Shown here in pieces: positions 9,381-20,400 of a stretch of DNA of 64,000 bases. The stretch comes from Mangrovibacter yixingensis. GTDB taxonomy: Bacteria > Pseudomonadota > Gammaproteobacteria > Enterobacterales > Enterobacteriaceae. The position numbers and the translations under genes were made by a program. Every line of letters starts with the position of its first letter. Position 1 is the first letter of the stretch. The DNA is taken from the NCBI RefSeq assembly GCF_020523985.1, contig NZ_JAIVKM010000003.1, positions 62,001-126,000 on the forward strand. The letters are read 5' to 3'. A model generated the notes under the pieces. The model was not told where the DNA came from. It saw only the letters and a list, made by a program, of their open reading frames with translations, and made no database searches.

Positions 9381-10994
9381 TCAGGCCTCGCCAACAGTAA
9401 AGCCCAGCATCATGCCTGTATCTTCGTGTTCTAACAGGTGGCAATGAGCCATATAAGCATGTTCAGCACTGGCAACATAATCAAAACGCACCAGCACTTC
9501 ACTGCGTCCACCTTCTACCCGTACCGTATCCTTCCATCCTCGGCGATGCTCAGCCGGTGGCTGGCCATTTTCTGTCAATATCCGGAATTGCATACCGTGA
9601 ATATGGAAAGGATGCAGCATCATGTCGCCTTCCCCGGAGATAACCCAGCGTTCATAACGCCCAAGAGGTACATGAAACGCAGGATGGTTCATATCAAAGG
9701 CTTTACCATTAATCCGGTTGGCGGTATAGAGATCGAAAGCGCCCTGCTCCATTGGCGAATCACTCATATGATTCCCCCCCTGCATTCCATGCATGCCCGA
9801 CATCCCAGGCATATTATTCATTTCACTGGCATGATGCATATTCATGCCTGACATGTTCATACTGCCCATCGCCTGCTGACCATATTTGTCTTTCAAGGCT
9901 TGCATACCCTGGTGATCCAGGCGGTGATCCATACTTAATGTCAGTACACGCTGCTCCAGGCCTTCAAGGGCGGGAAGCGCAGGCAATGCAACCAGCGTAT
10001 CGGGCAAAATCCCCGATGCCGGAATACGTAGTGGGCGAATACCAACGACCGGGCAGGGTTTATCAAAGGGCGGTAATGTCATCCCCATTTGACTGACAGG
10101 GAGAGTCACCAAATCGAAAGGCGTGCCGTCGCGGGTATCGACCATGATCTCAAAGCGTTCCCCCATCAATAATGGCAATGAAGTGACTTTGACAGGTTCT
10201 GGTAATAAGCCACCATCGCTGGCTATAACGTACAAAGGGCGGTTATCGCTGGCGGCAATCGTCAACGAACGTGCATTACAGCCATTTAACAAACGCAGCC
10301 GTAACCAGCCTCGTGGTGGCGCATGTTGCGGGTACTCGACACCGTTACATAATAATGTATCGCCAAACCAGCCTACGGCTGCTGTCATCACGTCCAGTTG
10401 ATAATCTATTTCCCCAGAAGCCGTAAAACGTTTGTCCTGAATAATCAGTGGGACATCATCAATCCCCCATTGCTTCGGCAACCGCAATGCACCTTGTGCG
10501 GCATCATCAATAAGTACCAACCCGGCAAGCCCCATTGCGACCTGCTGGCCTGTATGCTTGTGGTAATGGGGATGAAACCAGCAAGTTGACGCGGGTTGAT
10601 CTGGCGTAAAAGTCACGGTTCGAGTTGCACCGGGTGCAATAATACCTTGCGGGCCACCATCCACACTGCCAGGGATGGCCAGACCATGCCAATGTACGGT
10701 CGTCGGTTGTGGGAGTGCATTGTGCATTTCGACTGTCACTGTCTTCCCTTTCTCCAGTGCCAATGCTGGCCCCAGAAGGTTGCCGTTGTAACCCCATGTG
10801 GTTACCTGCTTCCCATTAAAAAGTGTTTTCCCGGCCTGAATCCGTAAGCGAATTTTACCCTTTATATCCGCCTTGAGGAGGTCTGGAACCGGTAATGCCG
10901 GGCGTTCAGAAAGGACAGGCATTCTGGCCCAGGCCGGTATTGCACTCATCGCCCCCAAGGCAACTGAATACTTAATAAACTCACGACGTCGCAT
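9381..10994 (-). CDS. cueO: Multicopper oxidase CueO (cuprous oxidase)
   Basis: CueO oxidises periplasmic Cu(I) to Cu(II) and protects against copper. From the ATG at 10994 it has 537 residues, with a Tat signal RRREFIK at residues 2-8. The copper ligands are visible in [20 protein letters not shown] and [13 protein letters not shown]. The Met/His-rich insert (about residues 375-420) that binds Cu(I) is longer than in E. coli, accounting for most of the ~20 extra residues. A CueR-type promoter lies just upstream. Confidence 0.96.
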   Translation of the reverse strand: MRRREFIKYSVALGAMSAIPAWARMPVLSERPALPVPDLLKADIKGKIRLRIQAGKTLFNGKQVTTWGYNGNLLGPALALEKGKTVTVEMHNALPQPTTVHWHGLAIPGSVDGGPQGIIAPGATRTVTFTPDQPASTCWFHPHYHKHTGQQVAMGLAGLVLIDDAAQGALRLPKQWGIDDVPLIIQDKRFTASGEIDYQLDVMTAAVGWFGDTLLCNGVEYPQHAPPRGWLRLRLLNGCNARSLTIAASDNRPLYVIASDGGLLPEPVKVTSLPLLMGERFEIMVDTRDGTPFDLVTLPVSQMGMTLPPFDKPCPVVGIRPLRIPASGILPDTLVALPALPALEGLEQRVLTLSMDHRLDHQGMQALKDKYGQQAMGSMNMSGMNMHHASEMNNMPGMSGMHGMQGGNHMSDSPMEQGAFDLYTANRINGKAFDMNHPAFHVPLGRYERWVISGEGDMMLHPFHIHGMQFRILTENGQPPAEHRRGWKDTVRVEGGRSEVLVRFDYVASAEHAYMAHCHLLEHEDTGMMLGFTVGEA

Positions 10995-11030
10995 TATTTT
11001 CTCCATTGCAGGTGATGGCATAATGAACGC

Positions 11031-11061
11031 AGTCTAAACCCTGACCTAACAGGAAGGTCAA
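11031..11061 (-). promoter_or_regulatory. CueR-type copper-responsive promoter of cueO
   Basis: On the minus strand TTGACC (11056-11061) and TAGACT (11031-11036) are separated by exactly 19 bases, the stretched spacing used by MerR-family activators. The spacer opens with the CueR half-site ACCTTCC; the other half is degenerate (TCAGGGT). It sits 37 bases before the cueO ATG. Confidence 0.75.
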
Positions 11062-11142
11062 TCAACGTTAAAATAAGAAAATCGCTTTCCGAAAACTGGA
11101 AATATGCTAACGTTTTATTTCCGCAATCACGTGGTTAACGCA

Positions 11143-11490
11143 ATGAAGACGTTTGTTAAAATAACACTCTTGGGAAGCTTGTTAGGTTTCTCCTCTGCCA
11201 GCCAGGCGTTAAATGAGGCTGAGGCTGAGGATATGGCTGATTTAACAGCCGTTTTTGTGTACCTGAAGAATGATTGCGGTTATCAGGATTTACCTAATGA
11301 CCAAATTCGTCATGCTCTGATTTTCTTTGCACAGCAAAATCAGTGGGACCTGAGTAATTACGACAGCTTTAACATGAAAAAAATGGGGGAAGAAAGTTAC
11401 CGCGATTTAAGTGGTATTGCCATTCCCACTGCTAAAAAATGCAAATCGCTGGCCCGTGACTCATTAAGCTTACTGGCCTACGTAAAATAA
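11143..11490 (+). CDS. yacC: Small exported protein YacC (pilotin-like)
   Basis: The 115-residue product has an N-terminal signal peptide (MKTFVKITLLGSLLGFSSASQA) and a mature part with two cysteines (NDCGY and KKCKSLARD). It equals E. coli YacC in length, and the C-terminal SLSLLAYVK is identical. The family resembles type II secretion pilotins of the PulS/OutS or AspS kind, but a role for YacC is not established. I used the ATG at 11143, which gives the signal peptide. A hairpin terminator follows, before speE. Confidence 0.9.
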   Translation: MKTFVKITLLGSLLGFSSASQALNEAEAEDMADLTAVFVYLKNDCGYQDLPNDQIRHALIFFAQQNQWDLSNYDSFNMKKMGEESYRDLSGIAIPTAKKCKSLARDSLSLLAYVK

Positions 11491-11516
11491 CCTACCTCTG
11501 GCCCCTTCGTTGAAAT

Positions 11517-11545
11517 AATGACCGTGCATGCGCGGTCATTGTTCG
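11517..11545 (+). terminator. Terminator after yacC
   Basis: AATGACCG-tgcatgcg-CGGTCATT followed by GTTCG: an 8-base-pair stem between yacC and speE. Confidence 0.65.
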
Positions 11546-11597
11546 ATATGATGTTGCGCCCATTTTATCCGGGTGTTAATGAAGGAGGTGTCAACAT

Positions 11598-12464
11598 ATG
11601 GCTGAAAATCGCCAGTGGCATGAAACGCTACATGATCAATTTGGTCAGTACTTTACTGTTGATAATGTTCTGTACCATGAGAAGACAGATCATCAGGATC
11701 TGATAATCTTCGAAAATAGCGCATTTGGGCGCGTAATGGCGCTGGATGGCGTGGTACAAACCACCGAACGCGATGAGTTTATTTACCACGAAATGATGAC
11801 CCACGTACCTTTGCTGGCTCACGGCCAGGCAAAACACGTGCTAATCATCGGTGGTGGTGATGGTGCGATGTTGCGTGAAGTCTGCCGCCATAAAAATGTT
11901 GAAACCATTACGATGGTGGAGATAGATGCAGGTGTTGTGTCCTTTTGCCGCCAGTATCTGCCACATCACAACGCCGGTGCCTATGACGACCCACGCTTTA
12001 AGCTGGTGATCGACGATGGCGTGAATTTTGTTAACCAAACCACGCAAACGTTTGACGTCATTATTTCTGACTGCACAGACCCGATTGGTCCCGGTGAAAG
12101 CCTGTTTACTTCCGCGTTTTACGAAGGCTGTAAACGTTGCCTCACACCAGGCGGTGTTTTTGTTGCCCAAAATGGTGTGTGCTTCCTGCAGCAGGATGAA
12201 GCTATCGATAGCCACCGTAAACTGAGCCATTACTTTGGTGATGTCAGTTTTTACCAGGCTGCTATTCCCACCTATTACGGTGGAGTAATGACCTTTGCCT
12301 GGGCGACAGATAACACTGCACTTCGCCATCTGCGTACCGAAATCATTCAGGCACGTTTCCGCCAGGCCAGCCTGACTTGCCGTTATTACAACCCGGCGAT
12401 TCACACTGCGGCATTCGCCCTGCCCCAGTATTTACTTAATGCCCTTTCCGGCCCCGATTCCTGA
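11598..12464 (+). CDS. speE: Spermidine synthase (putrescine aminopropyltransferase)
   Basis: SpeE transfers the aminopropyl group of decarboxylated S-adenosylmethionine to putrescine. The 288 residues match E. coli. [11 protein letters not shown] is the nucleotide-binding loop and [10 protein letters not shown] holds the catalytic aspartate. An AAGGAGG ribosome site precedes the ATG. speD follows after 14 bases, so substrate and product enzymes are made together. Confidence 0.98.
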   Translation: MAENRQWHETLHDQFGQYFTVDNVLYHEKTDHQDLIIFENSAFGRVMALDGVVQTTERDEFIYHEMMTHVPLLAHGQAKHVLIIGGGDGAMLREVCRHKNVETITMVEIDAGVVSFCRQYLPHHNAGAYDDPRFKLVIDDGVNFVNQTTQTFDVIISDCTDPIGPGESLFTSAFYEGCKRCLTPGGVFVAQNGVCFLQQDEAIDSHRKLSHYFGDVSFYQAAIPTYYGGVMTFAWATDNTALRHLRTEIIQARFRQASLTCRYYNPAIHTAAFALPQYLLNALSGPDS

Positions 12465-12478
12465 GGAGGTGAGCGAAA

Positions 12479-13273
12479 TTGAAAAAGCTGAAACTACATG
12501 GCTTTAATAACCTGACTAAAAGCCTGAGTTTTTGTATCTACGATATCTGTTATGCCAAGACACCAGCAGAGCGTGATGGTTATATTGCTTATATTGACGA
12601 GCTGTATAACGCCAACCGCTTGACGGAAATTCTCAGCGAAACATGTTCAATTATCGGCGCCAATATTCTCAATATCGCCCGCCAGGATTATGAACCTCAG
12701 GGTGCAAGCGTGACAATTTTGGTCAGTGAAGAACCCATTGACCCACTGCACATTGATAAATCCGAAAACCCAGGGCCGCTGCCTGAGGCTGTCGTAGCTC
12801 ACCTTGATAAAAGCCATATTTGCGTACACACCTACCCGGAAAGTCACCCTGAAGGTGATTTATGTACTTTCCGCGCAGATATTGAAGTTTCCACCTGTGG
12901 GGTTATTTCACCGCTGAAAGCGCTGAATTACCTGATCCACCAGTTAGAGTCCGATATTGTCACCATCGACTACCGTGTCAGGGGCTTTACACGGGATATT
13001 AATGGAATGAAACACTTCATCGACCATGAGATAAATTCTATTCAGAATTTTATGTCTGAAGATATGAAATCACTATACGACATGGTGGATGTGAATGTTT
13101 ACCAGGAGAATATCTTTCACACCAAAATGCTGCTGAAAGAGTTCGATCTTAAACACTATATGTTCCATACCCGGCCAGAAGATTTAACCGCCGCAGAACG
13201 TAAAGTGATAACGGATCTGTTATGGAAAGAGATGCGCGAAATTTATTACGGGCGCAATATTCCAGCAATGTAA
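12479..13273 (+). CDS. speD: S-adenosylmethionine decarboxylase proenzyme
   Basis: SpeD makes decarboxylated AdoMet for SpeE and uses a pyruvoyl group formed by self-cleavage at the Lys-Ser bond of [13 protein letters not shown] (near residue 112). The 264 residues equal E. coli SpeD. The start is TTG, as in E. coli, with GAGGAGG upstream. A hairpin and T-run follow. Confidence 0.97.
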   Translation: MKKLKLHGFNNLTKSLSFCIYDICYAKTPAERDGYIAYIDELYNANRLTEILSETCSIIGANILNIARQDYEPQGASVTILVSEEPIDPLHIDKSENPGPLPEAVVAHLDKSHICVHTYPESHPEGDLCTFRADIEVSTCGVISPLKALNYLIHQLESDIVTIDYRVRGFTRDINGMKHFIDHEINSIQNFMSEDMKSLYDMVDVNVYQENIFHTKMLLKEFDLKHYMFHTRPEDLTAAERKVITDLLWKEMREIYYGRNIPAM

Positions 13274-13288
13274 CGGTAACAGGTTCAG

Positions 13289-13315
13289 GCCCTGCAAATG
13301 CAGGGCTTTTAGTTT
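13289..13315 (+). terminator. Terminator after speD
   Basis: GCCCTGC-AAAT-GCAGGGC followed by TTTTAGTTT; a 7-base-pair GC-rich stem 15 bases after the speD stop. Confidence 0.88.
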
Positions 13316-13356
13316 CTGGCACAGCCTGAGCAGTAACAAGCCTCCAGCCCTCTCTC

Positions 13357-14802
13357 TTAAGTCAGATCAACGCCTTTGTGGCCAAAGAACCATGTGAGGA
13401 TAAAACCACATGTGTAGGAGATTAATACGCCAACGGCGTAAACCCCCATTCCCGCATAAATACCCTGACTGGATGTCATCAGCGGCAGCGAAACTAAACC
13501 TGACGGACCGAATACGGTGTTCAGACCAATCGGCAATCCCAACCAGGCAACCAGACCAATAAAGAAGCCGCCGCAGGCACCGCCAAGACAGGCAGTCACA
13601 AACGGTTTGACGCGAGGCAGCGTTACAGCATAGATCAGTGGTTCTCCCACACCAAGCAGGCCAGGGATAATTGCACCCTTAACCTGATTACGCGTGACGG
13701 AATTTTTTCCTGCACGGAAATACAACCCCAGTGCCGCGCCAACTTGTCCACCACCAGCCATAGCGAGAATCGGGAATAGAGAGTTGAAGCCCTGCACGTC
13801 CATCAACGCGAAATACACCGGAATAAAGCCCTGGTGCACGCCGAAAACCACCGCAATAAGGAACAGGCCAGACAGCACCGCGCAGCCAAACGGGTTGCCG
13901 TTGAGATGCAGGAACAACCAGGACATGCCTTTAAACAACTCACCGCCAAACGGCATAATCAGCGTAAAGGTCAACGCACCGGTAATAAGCAGCGTCAGTA
14001 GAGAAGTCACGATCATATCCAGATTATCCGGGATAATCTTGCGGAGTTGCCGTTCTATCCACGCTCCCAGAATCGTGGCGATCAGCACACCGATAATATT
14101 ACCTCTTGGGTCGATCCCCATGCCAAAGAAGTTATCGATCCCGGAGAAATAACCAACAGTCGCTTCCGGTTGGTAACCCAACAGGAACAGAGAGGCAATG
14201 ATCGCCCCATTGACCCCCGAGCCGCCGAACGCTTTTTGTGCGTTATATCCAATCAGGATTGGCAGGAAGGTAAACAGGCCCTTGCCAAAGATTTTCATGT
14301 AACCAACGATTTGCACGGTGGTTGCATTTTTTACCTCAGCGTCCGCCAACAGAATTTGTTCGATTAAGGTCGCAAAACCTAACAACATTCCGGCTGCGAT
14401 AAAGCCCGGGATCAACGGGGTAAAGATAGTGGCAAACCTGGCGAGGAACTGGTGCACCACGCTGTTTTGCTTTGCTTTCATCTTTTGTTTCGTGTCGCTG
14501 GCAACAGAGCCGACACTCGGCTGAGCGGCAGAAGCGGAATCTCCGCCATTGGCCAGCATCGTGCTCATTATCTCGGCAGCGCTTTGTGCTTTGCCCGGAC
14601 CAAGAATAATTTGCAACTGGTCGTCGGAGTTAATTACTCCCAGCACTCCCTCCAGTGCTTTAAGCTTGCTGTGTTGGATAAGCTGATCGTTAACGAGCGT
14701 CAGGCGCAGGCGAGTCATGCAATGGCCGCAGTTTTGGATATTCTCTTTATTGCCAACCAGTTCCAGGATAGTGGCAATTAATTGGTCTGTAATCCTGGCC
14801 AT
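13357..14802 (-). CDS. murP: PTS N-acetylmuramic acid EIIBC component
   Basis: MurP imports and phosphorylates N-acetylmuramic acid (MurNAc). It has 481 residues (E. coli 474). The EIIB domain (residues ~1-90) has the phosphocysteine Cys28 in CMTRLRL; the EIIC domain has ~10 membrane segments with [11 protein letters not shown] and the sugar-site [14 protein letters not shown]. No EIIA is fused, so it probably borrows the glucose EIIA (Crr), as in E. coli. Its ATG overlaps the murQ stop (TAATG). In E. coli K-12 murQRP is at another locus. Confidence 0.95.
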   Translation of the reverse strand: MARITDQLIATILELVGNKENIQNCGHCMTRLRLTLVNDQLIQHSKLKALEGVLGVINSDDQLQIILGPGKAQSAAEIMSTMLANGGDSASAAQPSVGSVASDTKQKMKAKQNSVVHQFLARFATIFTPLIPGFIAAGMLLGFATLIEQILLADAEVKNATTVQIVGYMKIFGKGLFTFLPILIGYNAQKAFGGSGVNGAIIASLFLLGYQPEATVGYFSGIDNFFGMGIDPRGNIIGVLIATILGAWIERQLRKIIPDNLDMIVTSLLTLLITGALTFTLIMPFGGELFKGMSWLFLHLNGNPFGCAVLSGLFLIAVVFGVHQGFIPVYFALMDVQGFNSLFPILAMAGGGQVGAALGLYFRAGKNSVTRNQVKGAIIPGLLGVGEPLIYAVTLPRVKPFVTACLGGACGGFFIGLVAWLGLPIGLNTVFGPSGLVSLPLMTSSQGIYAGMGVYAVGVLISYTCGFILTWFFGHKGVDLT

Positions 14803-15716
14803 TAGCAGCTCTCCGTATTGGCTAAAGCGTTGCGAATAAATCCGTGGTTATCGTTCAATAGCTGTTTGGCCTGCTGCGCACTCAGTTTGCCCAGCACCAT
14901 GACGATGGCCGTTTTGCAGTGGCTTTCACAGGCAGAAAGAGCCTGCGAGGCTGTCTGCTGATCACAGTCTGTTGCCTGCATTACGATATTGATCTGCCGC
15001 TGAACCAACTTCTGGTTGGTCGCTTCGACATCGACCATCAGGTTACCGTAAACCTTGCCGCTGCGAATCATTGCCCCTGTGGTAAGCATGTTCAGTACCA
15101 GCTTTTGAGCGGTGCCTGCCTTCATACGTGAAGAGCCAGTGACCACTTCTGCACCGACAACTGGCTGGATAGCAATTTTCGCGATCTGAGTGATTTCACT
15201 GCCCGCGTTGCAGGTCAGTGCCACGGTAGTTGCGCCTAAACTGTTAGCATAGTTAAGCGCGGCCACTACGTAAGGTGTACGCCCGCTGGCCGCAATTCCG
15301 ACGAGAACATCGTTTTCGTTGAACTGAATGCTTTTCAGGTCGTCCACCCCCATAGTCAGGCTGTCTTCAGCATTTTCAACGGCCTGCAAAATGGCCTGAT
15401 GCCCCCCGGCAATCAGTGCTACAACCTGCTCGCGCGGCGTGCCATACGTTGGCGGGCATTCACTGGCATCCAGGATACCCAGGCGCCCTGAAGTTCCTGC
15501 GCCGCAGTAGATCAGGCGCCCCCCTTTCTGGAAAGCCGCAACTATGGCATCGACAGCCCGTGTAATCTCCGGGATCACCTTTTCTACGCAAACCGCTATC
15601 TTTTGGTCTTCCTGATTAATCACCTGCAGCATCTCTTCGGTCGACAGCATGTCAATATTTTCACTGCGAGTATTACGGTCCTCGGTGGACAGGGCAGATA
15701 AATCGATCTTCATCAT
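14802..15716 (-). CDS. murQ: N-acetylmuramic acid 6-phosphate etherase
   Basis: MurQ cleaves the lactyl ether of MurNAc-6-phosphate to GlcNAc-6-phosphate and D-lactate, linking wall recycling to amino-sugar metabolism. The SIS sugar-phosphate fold is seen in [18 protein letters not shown], with the catalytic Glu in SEC, and in the ASGRTPYV and [13 protein letters not shown] loops. I chose ATG 15716 (304 residues; E. coli 298); a longer in-frame start at 15773 adds 19 poorly conserved residues. murP follows with a one-base overlap, so they are coupled. Confidence 0.95.
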   Translation of the reverse strand: MMKIDLSALSTEDRNTRSENIDMLSTEEMLQVINQEDQKIAVCVEKVIPEITRAVDAIVAAFQKGGRLIYCGAGTSGRLGILDASECPPTYGTPREQVVALIAGGHQAILQAVENAEDSLTMGVDDLKSIQFNENDVLVGIAASGRTPYVVAALNYANSLGATTVALTCNAGSEITQIAKIAIQPVVGAEVVTGSSRMKAGTAQKLVLNMLTTGAMIRSGKVYGNLMVDVEATNQKLVQRQINIVMQATDCDQQTASQALSACESHCKTAIVMVLGKLSAQQAKQLLNDNHGFIRNALANTESC

Positions 15717-16099
15717 TGTCTCGTCATTTTGTTCGTACTGACTGGCGGCGTTACCCCCTTGAACCCAGCGCAAAAAGGCCCGGTGCTAATTCGCATCTAA
15801 TGCCAAAGATTCACTTTGCATCTGATTGAAGGGGGCTTTTTTCTACCGATGCCTGATATTCATTACGTGATATGGCCACGGCTGTACCCGACGCTTTCGT
15901 TGGCAGGCACCAAGAGAATAATCAATTATTTATTTTAATTAAAAAAGGAATATTCTATTCTAACATGTGTAATTGTGACCAAAATCATAATTTTGTATGA
16001 CAAATAAGCTATGAAATCTTGTCGGTTTTGAAGGATGAATAGTGTCTTTCAGGTTCCAGAAAGCGACTCACAAAAAAGCGAGTTATGGAGGAATATCCC
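15717..16099. promoter_or_regulatory. Divergent murQP / murR control region
   Basis: No gene is seen in this 383-base stretch. It holds a CRP-like site TGTGA-CCAAAA-TCATA (15974-15989), a perfect GAATATTC palindrome (15948-15955) and a direct repeat GCATCTAA / GCATCTGA (15793-15800 and 15818-15825). The last two are candidate MurR operators by position only. Confidence 0.55.
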
Positions 16100-16957
16100 G
16101 TGCTGTATCGTCAAAAGCTGATAGAAAATCTGGAGCGTTTTACCCCGGGTGAACGCAAGATTGCGAGTTTTATCATCAACAGCCCCGAAAAACTGAAAGA
16201 ACTCTCTTCACAACAGTTAGCTGAAATGCTGAGCGTCAGCCAGTCGGCTATCGTCAAATTTGCGCAGAAGCTTGGGCTCCAGGGTTTCACCAATTTCAAA
16301 ATGACGTTGGTTGAAGAATGGGGCAAACAGGTCAGTGACCGCAAGCAGCAATCGCCTCATTTACATAACGACATCAGCAGCCACGACCCTTTGCACGACG
16401 TTGCCAAAAAGCTGCTGAATGAAAAAATGAACGCCGCACGGAAAACGACGGACAACCTCGATTTTAACCTACTGGAAAAGGTCATTAACCTGCTACAGGC
16501 CGCCAACCGTATTCAGATTGCAGCCATCGGAGGTTCGTCATTGGTGGGGAAAGACCTCTCTTGGAAACTGATGAAAATTGGCTTTCACATCCTTTCGGAA
16601 TACGACAGCCATGTGCAGTTGACCATCGCACAGACGCTAACCGAACAGGATGTGATGTTGGCAATTTCATTTTCCGGACAACGCAAGGAAGTGCTGCTGG
16701 CGGCTGAGATCGCAAAATCTAAAGGCGCGGTGGTAGTAGCCATAACTTCCCTACAGGATAGCAGCCTGCGAAAACTTGCCGACTACACGCTGGATACCGT
16801 TTCTGATGAGCAGCGCTGGCGTAGTTCGTCCATTTCCTCGCGTTCGGCACAGCAGTGCGTGACTGACCTTCTGTTTATGGGCCTGCTCCAGTGTAACGAA
16901 AGCGAAGGGATGAAAATGATTGAGCAAAGCCGCAATCTGGTGGACAGATTAACCTGA
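16100..16957 (+). CDS. murR: RpiR-family repressor of MurNAc genes, MurR-like
   Basis: The protein has an N-terminal RpiR helix-turn-helix (residues ~1-77; MLSVSQSAIVKFAQKLGLQGF) and a C-terminal SIS sugar-phosphate sensor domain (IAAIGGSSLVGKDLSWKL, then ISFSGQRKEV). I chose GTG 16100, with GGAGG at the usual distance, giving 285 residues as in E. coli MurR. An ATG at 16085 would overlap that ribosome site. Divergent from murQP, it likely represses them, with MurNAc-6-phosphate as inducer by analogy. Confidence 0.9.
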   Translation: MLYRQKLIENLERFTPGERKIASFIINSPEKLKELSSQQLAEMLSVSQSAIVKFAQKLGLQGFTNFKMTLVEEWGKQVSDRKQQSPHLHNDISSHDPLHDVAKKLLNEKMNAARKTTDNLDFNLLEKVINLLQAANRIQIAAIGGSSLVGKDLSWKLMKIGFHILSEYDSHVQLTIAQTLTEQDVMLAISFSGQRKEVLLAAEIAKSKGAVVVAITSLQDSSLRKLADYTLDTVSDEQRWRSSSISSRSAQQCVTDLLFMGLLQCNESEGMKMIEQSRNLVDRLT

Positions 16958-17041
16958 CGGCATCAGACTTCCCCATTCGGTGGAACATCATAGTAATCCA
17001 GACTATTTCCCCAGCCGTAGCTAAAGCGGGGGACTCGCTGC

Positions 17042-17404
17042 TTATTTTCCCGCTAAAAAGCGCTTATACGCGGCAACCACCTGTAAGAAGTCTTCAACTC
17101 CACACATCGCCAGGCTTTCTTCGTCGTAATAGCTCATCCCTTCTTCGATTTCATCACCTGAAAAATCCAGTTGGTTCGCACGCACCATGACTTCTTCGCC
17201 ATCCAACCACAGCGTATATTCATGCCCGGTCCGTTGCCAGTGGCGCTCACTCCCTTTTACTGTGCGTGCAGCCTGCTCCACTTCATCCAGCAGTTCCAGG
17301 TTCTCTTTCACTTCTTCGTTAAACCAGTGACCGATTGCCTCATGCCCCATCGACATACGCACTTTTACCACGCCAGTAACATCCCGCATAAATTCATAAT
17401 CCAT
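17042..17404 (-). CDS. yacL: Conserved UPF0231 protein YacL
   Basis: An acidic 120-residue protein identical in length to E. coli YacL, from the first residues ([20 protein letters not shown]) to the [10 protein letters not shown] end. No motif gives a function and no membrane segment is seen. It lies next to acnB, facing the same way, as in E. coli, but is separated from it by the acnB terminator. Confidence 0.92.
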   Translation of the reverse strand: MDYEFMRDVTGVVKVRMSMGHEAIGHWFNEEVKENLELLDEVEQAARTVKGSERHWQRTGHEYTLWLDGEEVMVRANQLDFSGDEIEEGMSYYDEESLAMCGVEDFLQVVAAYKRFLAGK

Positions 17405-17504
17405 AATGTATTCCTCTCTATGCGTGCCCCAACCTGCAGGCGGGCTTTGACAACGCTATTATCTCAGTCAAACACCAGAAAAAAAGCGGGGAAGGTGACA
17501 ACTT

Positions 17505-17543
17505 AAAAAAAAGAATCCCTCCCCCCGAAGGGAAAGGGATTCT
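17505..17543 (-). terminator. acnB terminator
   Basis: On the minus strand AGAATCCCT, a C/T-rich loop and AGGGATTCT are followed by eight T residues, 22 bases after the acnB stop. Confidence 0.92.
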
Positions 17544-17564
17544 ACAGTATGGCAGGGTTGAAAG

Positions 17565-20162
17565 TCAGACTGCGGTCTGGAAAATCACGCCATCTGCTTT
17601 TTCCGTATACTGATTAAGGCGGTCAAAGTTCAGATAACGGTAGGTATCTGTCGCTGTCTTATCGACTTGCTCCATAAATGCCTGGTATTCCTGAGGAGTC
17701 GGTAATTTACCGAGCAATGATGCAACCGCGGCCAGTTCTGCAGAAGCCAGGTAAACATTAGCCCCAGTACCTAAACGGTTCGGGAAGTTACGGGTGGAAG
17801 TCGATACAACTGTCGCCCCGTCCGCAACGCGCGCCTGGTTACCCATACACAGTGAACAGCCTGGAATTTCAATACGAGCGCCACTCTTACCGAATACGCT
17901 GTAATAACCTTCTTCCGTCAGCTGTGCGGCATCCATACGTGTCGGCGGAGCAACCCACAAACGCGTTGGCAACTGGCCTTTATGGCTGTCGAGCAACTTA
18001 CCGGCAGCACGGAAGTGGCCGATGTTGGTCATACAGGAGCCGATAAAGACTTCATCAATTTTGCTGCCAGCAACATCAGACAACAAACGCGCATCATCAG
18101 GGTCATTCGGTGCACACAGAATCGGCTCTTTAATCTCATCCAGATTAATGTCGATTACAGCGGCGTATTCCGCATCGGCGTCACCTTCCAGCAACTGAGG
18201 GTCAGCCAACCATTTTTCCATCCCCTGAACACGGCGTTCCAGAGTACGGCGATCGCCATAACCTTCCGCAATCATCCATTTCAGCAGAACAATGTTGGAA
18301 TTGAGGTATTCAGTGATCGGGTCTTTGTCCAGCTTGATAGTACAGCCCGCCGCAGAACGTTCTGCAGAAGCATCTGCCAGTTCAAAGGCCTGCTCAACTT
18401 TGAGTGTGGGCAGACCTTCAATTTCCAAGATACGACCAGAGAAGATGTTTTTCTTACCTTTCTTCTCAACCGTTAACAAGCCCTGGCGGATAGCGTACAG
18501 CGGAATGGCATGCACCAGATCACGCAGTGTGATACCCGGCTGCATTTTTCCGGAGAAACGCACCAGCACAGATTCAGGCATATCCAGCGGCATAACACCA
18601 GTGGCAGCCGCGAAAGCCACCAGCCCGGATCCCGCCGGGAACGAGATCCCAATAGGGAAACGGGTATGGGAATCCCCACCGGTACCAACGGTATCCGGCA
18701 GCAGCATACGGTTCAGCCAGGAGTGAATAATACCGTCGCCCGGACGCAGGGACACACCGCCACGGTTCATAATAAAATCTGGCAGGGTATGGTGAGTTTG
18801 TACGTCAACCGGTTTTGGATAAGCAGCAGTGTGGCAGAATGACTGCATCACCAAGTCAGCCGAAAAGCCCAGACATGCCAGGTCTTTCAGCTCATCACGG
18901 GTCATCGGCCCGGTGGTATCTTGCGAACCGACAGATGTCATTTTCGGTTCGCAATACTGCCCCGGACGGATACCGTCGACACCACAAGCACGGCCAACCA
19001 TTTTTTGCGCCAGGGAGAAGCCACGGTTGCTGTCGGCAACATCTTTCGCTTTACGGAACACATCGCTGTGCTCAAGGCCAAGAGACTCACGCGCTTTACT
19101 GGTCAGCCCACGGCCAATGATCAGCGGAATACGCCCACCAGCACGGACTTCATCCAGCAGAACATCAGTTTTCAGTTCAAAGGTTGCCAGCACTTCATTG
19201 GAATCGTGGCGGCAAACCTCACCTTTATACGGGTAGATATCAATGACATCGCCCATATTCAGGTTTGATACGTCAACCTCAACAGGCAGCGCACCGGCAT
19301 CTTCCATCGTGTTGAAGAAGATTGGCGCAATTTTGCCACCCAGAACAACCCCACCACCGCGTTTGTTAGGCACACCAGGGATATCATCCCCCATGAACCA
19401 CAAAACAGAGTTGGTTGCAGATTTACGCGATGAACCGGTACCTACAACATCCCCAACATACGCCAGCGGGAAGCCTTTTTGTTGCAACGCTTCAATCTGT
19501 TTAATCGGGCCGACGCTACCAGGCTGATCTGGCTCAATGCCATCACGGGCGTTCTTGAGCATAGCCAGTGCATGCAACGGAATATCCGGGCGGGACCAGG
19601 CATCAGGTGCCGGAGACAGGTCATCAGTGTTGGTTTCACCCGTTACTTTAAATACAGTAACGGTGATTTTATCGGCCAGTTTCGGGCGGGACAGGAACCA
19701 TTCGGCATCAGCCCAGGACTGTACAACCTGTTTGGCGAAGACGTTGCCATTTTTCGCTTTTTCTTCAACGTCGTAAAAATTATCAAACATCAACAGGGTG
19801 TGAGACAGCGCTTTAGCGGCAACGGGTGCCAGTTTGTTATCGTCCAGCGCTTCCACCAACGGATGGATGTTATACCCCCCTTGCATTGTGCCAAGGAGCT
19901 CAACAGCTTTTTCAGGAGTAATCAGTGGAGAGGTCGTTTCGCCTTTAGTAACAGCAGCAAGGAAACCTGCTTTGACGTAGGCGGCTTCATCAACACCCGG
20001 AGGGACTCGGTTGGTCAGTAAATCTAACAGAAATTCTTCTTCGCCCGCAGGCGGGGTCTTCAGCAGCTCTACCAGTGCGGCCATCTGGGTTGCATCCAGC
20101 GGTTTCGGTACAACACCTTCTGCAGCACGCTCAGCTACGTGCTTACGGTATTCTTCTAGCAC
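17565..20162 (-). CDS. acnB: Aconitate hydratase B / 2-methylisocitrate dehydratase
   Basis: AcnB is the main TCA-cycle aconitase, isomerising citrate and isocitrate with a 4Fe-4S cluster. The N-terminal HEAT-like domain is followed by domain 4 ([12 protein letters not shown]) and the catalytic part with cluster cysteines in the [18 protein letters not shown] and CSLCMGNQ regions. I chose GTG 20162 (CGAGGAG upstream), which gives 865 residues as in E. coli; an upstream ATG adds 9 residues over the ribosome site. A small 5' hairpin (CCCAGT/ACTGGG, 20249-20265) lies upstream. Confidence 0.96.
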   Translation of the reverse strand: MLEEYRKHVAERAAEGVVPKPLDATQMAALVELLKTPPAGEEEFLLDLLTNRVPPGVDEAAYVKAGFLAAVTKGETTSPLITPEKAVELLGTMQGGYNIHPLVEALDDNKLAPVAAKALSHTLLMFDNFYDVEEKAKNGNVFAKQVVQSWADAEWFLSRPKLADKITVTVFKVTGETNTDDLSPAPDAWSRPDIPLHALAMLKNARDGIEPDQPGSVGPIKQIEALQQKGFPLAYVGDVVGTGSSRKSATNSVLWFMGDDIPGVPNKRGGGVVLGGKIAPIFFNTMEDAGALPVEVDVSNLNMGDVIDIYPYKGEVCRHDSNEVLATFELKTDVLLDEVRAGGRIPLIIGRGLTSKARESLGLEHSDVFRKAKDVADSNRGFSLAQKMVGRACGVDGIRPGQYCEPKMTSVGSQDTTGPMTRDELKDLACLGFSADLVMQSFCHTAAYPKPVDVQTHHTLPDFIMNRGGVSLRPGDGIIHSWLNRMLLPDTVGTGGDSHTRFPIGISFPAGSGLVAFAAATGVMPLDMPESVLVRFSGKMQPGITLRDLVHAIPLYAIRQGLLTVEKKGKKNIFSGRILEIEGLPTLKVEQAFELADASAERSAAGCTIKLDKDPITEYLNSNIVLLKWMIAEGYGDRRTLERRVQGMEKWLADPQLLEGDADAEYAAVIDINLDEIKEPILCAPNDPDDARLLSDVAGSKIDEVFIGSCMTNIGHFRAAGKLLDSHKGQLPTRLWVAPPTRMDAAQLTEEGYYSVFGKSGARIEIPGCSLCMGNQARVADGATVVSTSTRNFPNRLGTGANVYLASAELAAVASLLGKLPTPQEYQAFMEQVDKTATDTYRYLNFDRLNQYTEKADGVIFQTAV

Positions 20163-20400
20163 GACGGTTCTCCTCGCTCTCATTGTCATATCGGCACCGG
20201 AGGCTCCTCTTCACTTTCCGATGAGACCTCAGAATGTAGGGTAAAGAGCCCAGTCCCGCACTGGGAGCATATCAGGATTTCGGTGGGCTGTTAATCTGTT
20301 TACAAAAAAGCAACATTAAATATTTGCTGAATCGTTAAGTACGGTAGATTACTGTCTTGTTTACTATTTTTGGCGCAAAAAAAAATGGCACCAGAGGTGC

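Noticed and set aside
15717..15773. Longer N-terminus for MurQ (start at 15773)
   Set aside because: The 19 extra residues do not match known MurQ starts; ATG 15716 gives the family N-terminus.
18829..19236. Long plus-strand frames antisense to acnB
   Set aside because: Shadow frames of acnB, low-complexity Ser/Arg/Pro composition.
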